Shown in pieces: positions 63,496 through 64,000 of a stretch of DNA of 64,000 nt (its first letter is position 1; each line of letters begins with the position of its first letter). The notes beneath the pieces are model-generated. The model was not told the DNA's origin. It saw only the letters and a list, made by a program, of their open reading frames with translations, and ran no database searches. The position numbers and the translations under genes are program-made. The DNA is from Bradyrhizobium oropedii (GTDB lineage Bacteria; Pseudomonadota; Alphaproteobacteria; Rhizobiales; Xanthobacteraceae): positions 1-64,000 of the forward strand of contig NZ_JACMYO010000007.1 of NCBI RefSeq assembly GCF_020889685.1. Direction: 5' to 3'.

Positions 63496-63825
63496 CCCCG
63501 CGCTGCGAATTCTTCCGGCGTGCGCCGGCGCCCGAGCGGGCACTCGGCCACGTAACGGAGTGACCCCGCCTGACTAGCACTGGTGGTCTGCCCCGCAGGC
63601 TAAGCCGACGACAATCTGACCAAAGCCGCGTTGCGGTTTCGTAACGGCGCGTTCGCGGCTCCGACATTGCGAACCTTGAGTACCGCTTTTGGAATAGCAA
63701 CTTTGCCGAGTCTCGGCCGTATCCCTTGTGCTGGAGGATTGCAGTTTCCAGTTTGAGTGCCAACGTCGCCAGGCATTATTCAGCCTGGCCGCGTTGTGCG
63801 CTTGAACTTCCAACTTCCGATGTGC
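63496..63825. other. Intergenic region before the last gene
   Basis: About 330 bp. No convincing frame on either strand. A GCGTGCGCCGGCGC inverted segment near 63519 could be part of a 3' hairpin for the preceding gene. No EcfG-like box with correct spacing seen. Confidence 0.45.
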
Positions 63826-64000
63826 ATGTCCGATCATCAAGAGATCGCACGATTCCGCGCACAGGCCGAAGAGTACCGGCTGCAAGCGGAACGCGCCGTT
63901 AGTCCCCTCGACAAGGAAGCATGGCTCCGCGCCGCTGCCGAATGGAGCAAACTGGCGCAGGAAGCCGAACAGCGCGGACGGTGTGGCCGCCTTATGTGGC
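63826..64000 (+). CDS. Small hypothetical protein, cut by the window end
   Basis: ATG at 63826; at least 58 residues. MSDHQEIARFRAQAEEYRLQ, then RAVSPLDKEAWLRAAAEWSKLAQEAEQR: a strongly helical, charged protein of a type common in Bradyrhizobium. The gene runs off the window. Function unknown. Confidence 0.75.
   Translation, partial: MSDHQEIARFRAQAEEYRLQAERAVSPLDKEAWLRAAAEWSKLAQEAEQRGRCGRLMW

Overview
The window is GC-rich alphaproteobacterial DNA, most likely from Bradyrhizobium or a close relative such as Rhodopseudomonas. The evidence is a SAM-II riboswitch in front of metZ, DUF3551 and DUF6894 small proteins, a pim-type dicarboxylate beta-oxidation operon, several Liv-type ABC transporters, a p-coumarate-type gene cluster, and many copies of palindromic intergenic repeats that I associate with this group. 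I see no rRNA, CRISPR array, insertion sequence or prophage. There is one tRNA, tRNA-Gly(CCC).

Layout. 1-13 kb is mixed: a protein resembling the LCIB-type carbonic anhydrases, a DapA-family aldolase, two flavin oxidoreductases, a GT-C glycosyltransferase, an Ogt/AraC pair, a VOC protein, an SRPBCC protein and a MATE pump. 13-15.7 kb holds dCTP deaminase and metZ with its riboswitch leader. 15.8-23.5 kb is a minus-strand pim-like operon (hydratase/dehydrogenase, CoA ligase, two acyl-CoA dehydrogenases, SDR) without a thiolase. A divergent IclR gene follows, with a perfect palindrome in the shared promoter region.

24.5-34.9 kb is a complete LivGFHM transporter followed by five tandem paralogous periplasmic binding proteins. 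The first four are each closed by their own intrinsic terminator, and glycerate 2-kinase follows the fifth. 36.4-45.9 kb is a p-coumarate/ferulate-type locus: MarR regulator, LivH, a LivM-LivG fusion, LivF, then in the opposite direction a binding protein, aryl-CoA thioesterase, SDR, feruloyl-CoA synthase and enoyl-CoA hydratase. 46.4-51.5 kb is a TRAP transporter with a DUF3237 protein, divergent from pobA (4-hydroxybenzoate hydroxylase). Together these suggest uptake of phenylpropenoids and aromatic acids, activation to CoA thioesters, side-chain shortening to 4-hydroxybenzoate, and ring hydroxylation to protocatechuate.

51.6-59.5 kb carries glutathione S-transferases, a thioesterase, a LysR/PNPOx-like divergon, a WYL-type regulator with two copies of a 24-bp palindrome, a YkgJ protein and a membrane-anchored TAXI protein. 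60-64 kb is an island of very small genes after a Crp/Fnr regulator. It includes three paralogues of one roughly 66-residue family, two of them with the ribosome binding site inside a possible hairpin and one behind an EcfG-like promoter.

The points most worth a second look are the five-binding-protein array, the duplicated WYL-regulator palindromes, the small-protein family, the two-layer SAM-II leader of metZ, and the nested dyad in front of pobA.
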